Shown one piece after another: positions 58,358 to 64,000 of a stretch of 64,000 bases of DNA. The position numbers were made by a program, and so were the translations under genes. The notes beneath the pieces are model-generated. The model made no database searches, was not told the DNA's origin, and saw only the letters and a program-made list of their open reading frames with translations. Origin of the DNA: Linnemannia elongata (lineage: Eukaryota > Mortierellomycota > Mortierellomycetes > Mortierellales > Mortierellaceae); assembly GCA_036320915.1 (NCBI GenBank), contig JAXBDG010000020.1:971006-1035005 (forward strand). The letters run 5' to 3'. How positions within the stretch are numbered: position 1 is the first letter of the stretch; each line of letters starts with the position of its first letter.

Positions 58358-60786
58358 TCACTTCGTGCCGGCATTTTGTTGCGCTGGGATCTGCAATCCA
58401 GGTGATTTGCCACCAGCTGCTGACTCCAGATCGATCTTCAGCACATACTGCCTCACACGCTGTATATCAGCAGGGACGGTACGGTAAACCTTCCCCTCAG
58501 AGGTCAAGTAGTCCTGCTTCTCGAAATCGGCATACACATGACCTGGGACGACAAAAATAAGCCGAGGCTCGTCATGAGGAAGAATCCAGCGAGCTTGAAT
58601 GAGGTTGTCGATAAGTTTTGAGAGCGGCAGTCCTTTGATGGGGTGGTTCTTGGATACCGTGATTTGGAATAGGTCTCTGGGGGCGAGCAGCAGATCGACA
58701 CAGGCATAGTTGCAAATCTTTGGTATGCATAGTGTGCCTGCCGTGACCGGGGTAATCGTGTTGAAATGCGTTACCTCTGGATTCCGCGGGATTTCCAAAC
58801 GAGCAGACTGCCCAGTCTCGAGATCCTTGAGCTCAAAGATGTGGCCGCCCTCTCGGAAGGTACGGAGGACATATGCTTCGAACATAATACCGCTAGCGCT
58901 TCCGTTGGGATCCATGACGAGCTTCTTCAACATTCCTGACTCAGTAAAGCGGCAACCTTCTCAGCGACGTATGTTGAAGCCCATTCCAATCGAAAGGTTT
59001 CATGATCATCCATGGGCCAACGGTGAATCAGACGGCTGCTGAAGTCTAGCGTGTCTCTTCCTTGCGAGAAGTATTGCATCAACATCACCGGGTCTTTGAC
59101 TCTGTCGAGGGCTTGTTCTAGACGCTCACATGCCATGACCTTGGCACGCTCAAGGTCATTAGGACGTAGGCTTAAGTTCTAGCGATGAATTAGATCAAGG
59201 CGTAATAGAGCTGTGATTAAAATAGAAAACAGGCTATCTGCGCATTGAATATCTCCAAAAGTAAAAGCTATTCTCAAAGAAAAGCGTTGTGGTTTGGGCC
59301 TATAAGATACCTGCATCGGCCTTTCTAGGACATATCTCGGCACGCCGCCTATCTTTGAGTAGAGTTCTTCCACCGCTTCCAAAGGAACCACCTCGAAGCC
59401 GACGACACTGATCCTGCACTTCTTCAACTCTTCCAGACTCCATGGGGCCATATAGTAACGCCATGCTACCCTTTTGTCGACGTCCTGATATTGGTGGGCT
59501 TCGGAAAATAGGGTCTTTGGCGAAGCTGAAATGACGGTCTTGGCTCGACCGAGTACTGGATCAGGAGTGCTGTCGACAAAATACCATGTGTCGGGTAGAC
59601 TGAGAAAGGGTTTAAAAGTCTCGATATTGCCGGATCTGACCGTAGAGCGCCCTCCAAAGACGTAGCATTTCGCGCTCCGTTTGGTGTGGAAAACGATTAT
59701 CGGAGGGTTGTCGTCGTCGCTCTCGGCAAGAAGTCGGATGGCGAAGTACACTAGGAAGGCCGATTTGCCGATCCCAGATGTACCTGTAACAATGACATGC
59801 TTTTTCAACTCGTTCCCAGTATACGGTGTATTGTTCTCAAACGTCCCGAGGATTGTGTCGTAAAGATCTTTGTACGCCTCTCTGACATAGATATCGTTTG
59901 TATCGACGACTGGAAGTAAGATGCCGCGAGGAGCCGATATCTTGTCCATGTCTTTGATGTTGGCGCCGTGCAACTCGAGGGCAGTGCGAGACAATGAGCT
60001 AAAAATGTCATCTCCAGCAATATCCTGACCAATGGAAGCAAGCAATGAGACCCTCTCTTTCCTGCTTAGACGAGAGAGGTAAACTTGGTCATCCACCACA
60101 GCCTTCTCAGTGAGACCAGCCTCTTCAATTGCATCCTTCAGAGTGTGCGGACGATGGCGCTTCCTGCTGGAAGAGGGTCCTGGTAAGAGAAAGGTGGCAC
60201 AAGAGATGTACCAATCAAGAATATTAGCAACTTGTACAATGTCCGTGGATAATTGAATGAAAGCAAAGGGCTCCTTTAGACACAGCTGAAGACAAATATT
60301 CACCTGCATCTTCCTCACGGTCTCTTTTCGCAACTATAGGAAATAAAAAAAAATAAAAAAAAAGTAGGTAAATAACGCAAATGGAGATCACAATAGAGTT
60401 ATGCTGAGATGTTCATACGCAAGGCGTATTTGAAAGCAAAGCGCGTTTGCATTACCTGGCAAGGGTCGCTGGACAATGACGTGAATCGTGTCTTCTGGCA
60501 AATCAGCATCAAAGACCATGGAGAGCTTGTTGGTCGCCCTCAGTTTTTTTTTCACAGGCACAGAGTCGAGCAGAACAGGAAGGTCGTTGTCGTCGTCGTC
60601 ATGAATTGAGACGCGCCATAGAGTGAGCTTGTCAGCATCAACATCCTGAAAGTCGTTGGTCTTCTTGGTCTTGATGAGCCCCTTGAGGTCGCCGATGGTC
60701 TTGGTTGACTCGATCTCAACAGGGAACGCGTTGGAGGTAGCCTCTCCATCAACGAGACAGAACAGAGTGAGGTGATTGTCGTTCAT
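58358..60786 (-). CDS. Crinkler (CRN)-type protein with P-loop domain
   Basis: Exons 60786..60456, 60333..60304, 60179..59311 and from 59178, spliced in phase. The N-terminus (MNDNHLTLFCLVDGEATSNA, then LKGLIKTKK, DADKLTLWRV, and the IHVIVQRPLPG hinge) is the Crinkler header domain with the LFLAK-like LTLFCLV and an HVxVxxP-like end. The body carries a Walker A motif (GTSGIGKSAFLVYF) and WYFVDSTPDP, an NTPase region common in fungal CRN proteins. After LLSQEC the frame changes by one base into MLKKLVMDPNGSASGIMFEA and runs to the stop at 58358. The last part resembles a nuclease-like CRN C-terminus only loosely. CRN proteins were first described as host-nucleus effectors; fungi outside pathogens also carry many, so no target is claimed. 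Confidence 0.75.
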
Positions 60787-61163
60787 GGCGTAGAATAAAC
60801 TGAAAAATGACAGAGAGAGATGGCAAGGGCTGTAAAGAAGGCAGAATGAAAAGAAAACAAGAGAAAAGAAAGATGTGGAAAGAAAGAAAAAAGAAGGCGA
60901 GGGATAAAAAAAAAGGAAGTGGTGACGAAGGCGATGAAGGCGTGAGAATGGTGGCAAAGGAAAAGAATGGGAGGTGTGAGAAAGTTGGCGAAGGCGCTGA
61001 AGAAAAGGCGGGAGCGTAGTAAAGAAAGGAATAGTAAAGGTAGAGAAGGCAAAAATATGAGGGCACGGGAGTGGTAAGACTATGCATCATGAAATATAAC
61101 GATGACATCATCATTATATGTCACATGACGTTAGAAAGGGGAGATTTTTTGGGGGGTATTTCC
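60787..61163. other. upstream region of the CRN gene
   Basis: Purine-rich on the plus strand (T/C-rich on the gene's strand), as in many promoters here. No other gene is seen. Confidence 0.4.
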
Positions 61164-61192
61164 ATGCTATCCTTCCGTCATTCTTCCTTCCT

Positions 61193-61381
61193 GGTCATCC
61201 GGAGGTATGCGCAGGTGCGCCTGGCGCAGATTACGGATTGTGTTTCCTCGGTTTTGCGCAGTACACTTTATCTATTCTGCTTTACTATAACGACGTAGAA
61301 TACCGTGCTCGCATGAGCTACACTTAGACTTCCGTTTTCGGATTAAAACGTTGACGTTCCAAAAAAAAAAAAAAAAAAAAA
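61193..61381 (+). mobile_element. SINE-like retroposon with 29-bp target duplication
   Basis: A body of 168 bp ends in a pure A tract (61361-61381) and is bounded by an exact 29-base direct repeat (61164-61192 and 61382-61410, beginning ATGCTATCCTTCC). This is the signature of RNA-derived insertion by LINE-type machinery. The body has no coding capacity, and I see no convincing tRNA, 5S or 7SL similarity. The source RNA is unknown. Confidence 0.75.
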
Positions 61382-61410
61382 ATGCTATCCTTCCGTCATT
61401 CTTCCTTCCT

Positions 61411-61995
61411 CTTCAGGTTTCTTTTTCATACTTTTTTTCCTCTCTACCCCTTCTGCGTCCTTTCTGTACCATTTACCAGTTTCTTTTCTATCACCTTTGC
61501 CTCGATCTTTCGACCGTTGGCGCCATCGATTTATTTTTCCTTTTATTTCTGCTGATTTCTGGTGATGATTTCTGTTGAAAGTCCGCTTGGTACGGTGCAG
61601 CAGTAGTAGTAGAGAACCCACCGCAATACAACGAAGAAATGCAAGTAAAATTTTTCTGAAGCAGCGAAGCGCGGTAAGGTGGAATACACGATCGAGCCAA
61701 CCACCGGTTGATCAATTGATCAGTGAGACGAGATAGCCCTTCCCATGATTCTCCTCATTCTCCTCGTCGTTCCAGATTTTTTTATCAGGTGAACCCCTGT
61801 GACTTAAATTAAGCTGTATGGTTGCGTGTAAAAATGATGTAGGGGAAGCCGTTTAAGTCAGGCCTCGAGAAGTGTGTATCTGTAGTTACTGGATGAATTA
61901 TTGACAATTGGTGTTTACTATGTTGTCCAGCGGATTAGGGTTTTTAAAAACAAAGCTTGCCCTCTCTCCCACACACACACTCTCTCTCGCTGTCT
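61411..61995. other. intergenic with second CRN-flanking repeat
   Basis: T/C-rich, then the right copy of the flanking repeat (61585-61725) and, from about 61912, the 3' flank duplicated with copy D. No gene. Confidence 0.45.
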
Positions 61996-64000
61996 CTACA
62001 CAACTTGGGTTGTTTTCGATGGTTCAGTCTCCTCAGGAGCCTTGATAGACAAACTAGGCTGAGGAGCAGTCTTAATAGTACCCTTGTCCTCAGCTGCTGG
62101 CAAAAAGGCAGCCTGGGGACGATTGGTGAACTGGCGACGCTCAAACTTCCGCACGACCCATGCAGGCATATTCTTCACAATATACCGGGTGGCCTTGGAC
62201 GAGACAGACTATTATGTACAATAGGGAGGGACCGGGATAACATCAATAACAGAATCAATCGCTGGTCGTTGGGCCTAAATATTGCAAAATGTGATAAAAA
62301 GCGAGAAGGCCATCTCTTACCTGACCCGCCATGGTCCTAAAGGCCTTGCTATTTTCGAATGCCTTCTCAACCCAATCGATGCGCTCCTCTTGGTAGGCCT
62401 TGAATGCATCTTCAATCTCCTCCGCGATAGGATGGAAGGGGAGTCCGTTGATGCGGTTCGCCAATGCTATGGCATCATGCATGGCGTTGGCAGCACCCAC
62501 ACCTCCAGCAGGATTGAACTAAGACACAGTGCAAAAAGAGAGTATGATAAGTACGCACAATAGTTTACAGTACTGTAGCAATATGCTTACTCATTTCACA
62601 ACATCATTCGTTGGCTCTACCTTATGGCATGCTAAAATGCAAAATCCATAGAAAAAGTGTATAATCGGAGAACCGGGCGGAAAAGGTTAGGCACGATGAA
62701 GAAACATGCATATTTTGGTGGATACTTGCAAGTATGTGCAAATTCAAACAGAAAAATGAACATACCATCACCGATGAGAACTGTACGACAGTCGTACCAG
62801 GTCTTGAAGACTTTCTCCTCCAGCATGACCTTGGAGATCAACTCCTTAGGAGAGCGGTCGATCAAGTCTTGAAGAGTGAGGATCTTGTCGCCTCCACTGA
62901 TAATAGGAAAATCCTTAACTTGCTCGCACATCGCCGCAGCAGCCTCAGGTCCCCACTCTGAGTTACGAAAAGCGTCATTGTCTTTACTGGTTTCCTCATC
63001 AAGGAAGAGAATAGCACCCCAACACACAGTATTCTGGACTGTTGTTGCTGTGGACCACTAGCATGAACAATAAAACATAGATGTAGGGGTTAGGGTGGAG
63101 AGGCGAAAAAAGTAGGAGCCGGTTGGACCTATCCAAAAAAAATCAGTACCTACCGTGTACATCTTGTCAGTTGCGATAAAGTTGCGGAACTGAGAATTCT
63201 TGATTGCCAGATCAGGGAACTCTTCGGGAGAAAGAGGTCGAGTTTGGCCAACAAGGCGGACTGTGCTGAAGGGAAGTGGGAGTGCATCAGATGCTGGGAG
63301 CTTGTTCGTCTTCTTCAGCTTTTCGTACAGTCCTTGGCGAACAGCACTGTAGGCTCCATCAGCTCCGACGAGGATGTCGCCTTCAGCTTCGCTTTTATCG
63401 CTGAAGCGAATAAGGACGCCGTTGCCGCCTTGGTCCATGGAGAGAACCTTCTTTCCCAAGTGAACGCGCTCTTTTGGAATCTGGCGGAGAAGCAAATCAT
63501 AAATCTGAGGTCGAGAAACAATGTATCCGTTGGCACCATACCTATTAGGGTAGACGAGAGATGTATGTTAGTTTCTAATTGGCAAGGCGTTCTTTGTTCA
63601 AGAAGAGCGAATCAAAAAGGCACCGTTATCTTACAGTTTCGTCGTGCCCCTCGAAATCCACTGAGAATTCGAGCTCTCTATTCTCGTTACACATCTTGAT
63701 CGCAGAGACGTATTTGCCCAGGGCGAGAAACTCTTCATAAATCCCGCACTGCTTAAAGAGGTTGGCGGTGGTGCAGTTGAAGTACATCGCCGACCCTATA
63801 GCACAAAAAGAGTGTGGGTTAGATGATGGACGTTCTTCTGAGACAAATAGAGTTATCAGTGATCAATCAATAGAGTAATCCATGAACAGGGTGTTACCAA
63901 GGGGCTTGATTTCAGCGGCACGCTCATAGATCTCGAAGGGGATATCGGCCTTGTGAAGAAGCATGCCAAGGGTCAGACCTGCCAGACCTGCGCCAACGAT
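61912..64000. repeat. segmental duplication of 54495-56582
   Basis: Covers all of copy E visible here plus its 3' flank. Identity falls off in the microsatellite-rich flank before 61912. The CRN gene lies between the two copies, and the far end lies outside the window. Confidence 0.8.
61996..64000 (-). CDS. FAD-dependent monooxygenase, copy E (partial, window edge)
   Basis: Near-identical to copy D at an offset of 7417-7418 bases: exons 64000 (cut)..63898, 63795..63635, 63541..63154, 63057..62766, micro-exon 62631..62621, 62518..62321 and 62208..61996. The start codon lies about 70 bases beyond the window. The same extra base sits at the end of exon 2 as in D. Introns are almost as conserved as exons, and one intron differs by a single base, so the duplication is recent or homogenised. 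Confidence 0.75.

Overview
The window looks like nuclear DNA of an early-diverging filamentous fungus, most likely Mortierellomycota (Mortierella, Linnemannia or Podila type). This is inferred from gene content: short GT-AG introns of about 50-140 bp, single-exon F-box/LRR genes, a NACHT-pentapeptide-WD40 protein, an expanded FAD-monooxygenase family, a Crinkler-type (CRN) protein and small Cys-rich secreted proteins. There is no rRNA, tRNA, CRISPR array or telomeric array that I can recognise.

Layout. 0-5 kb: two intact F-box genes and one decayed F-box copy, all on +. 5-8 kb: decayed sequence and a dispersed repeat. 8.07-12.3 kb: a large NLR-like NACHT/WD40 gene with a spliced start. 12.6-19.3 kb: three small Cys-rich secreted-protein loci (two with frame problems), F-box fragments and several degenerate repeats. 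19.5-42.6 kb: a 23-kb unit bounded by near-identical inverted arms of about 3.3 kb. It encloses a Mutator-like (MULE) transposase gene whose exons run in consistent phase from a Ulp1/C48 protease domain through a FAR1-type zinc domain, the DDE domain and a SWIM finger. It also holds two zinc-finger passenger genes and nested pogo-like, Tc1-like and Helitron insertions. 42.6-44.3 kb: a broken RecQ-family helicase ending at the edge of the unit. 45.9-64 kb: five minus-strand paralogs of one FAD monooxygenase (A to E), with a CRN gene between D and E. E is a recent copy of D and runs off the window end.

How it fits together. The left third is an accessory zone of recognition-type genes (F-box, NLR-like) and secreted proteins. 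The middle is one giant transposon whose copies of other elements record several later insertions. The right third is a tandem array of redox enzymes in which only copy C reads through without a lesion. Most other multi-exon genes carry single-base frameshifts. Whether these are real pseudogenes or uncorrected assembly indels is the main caveat for this annotation. Exon structures were worked out by hand from splice signals, phase and paralog comparison; no search or alignment software was used.
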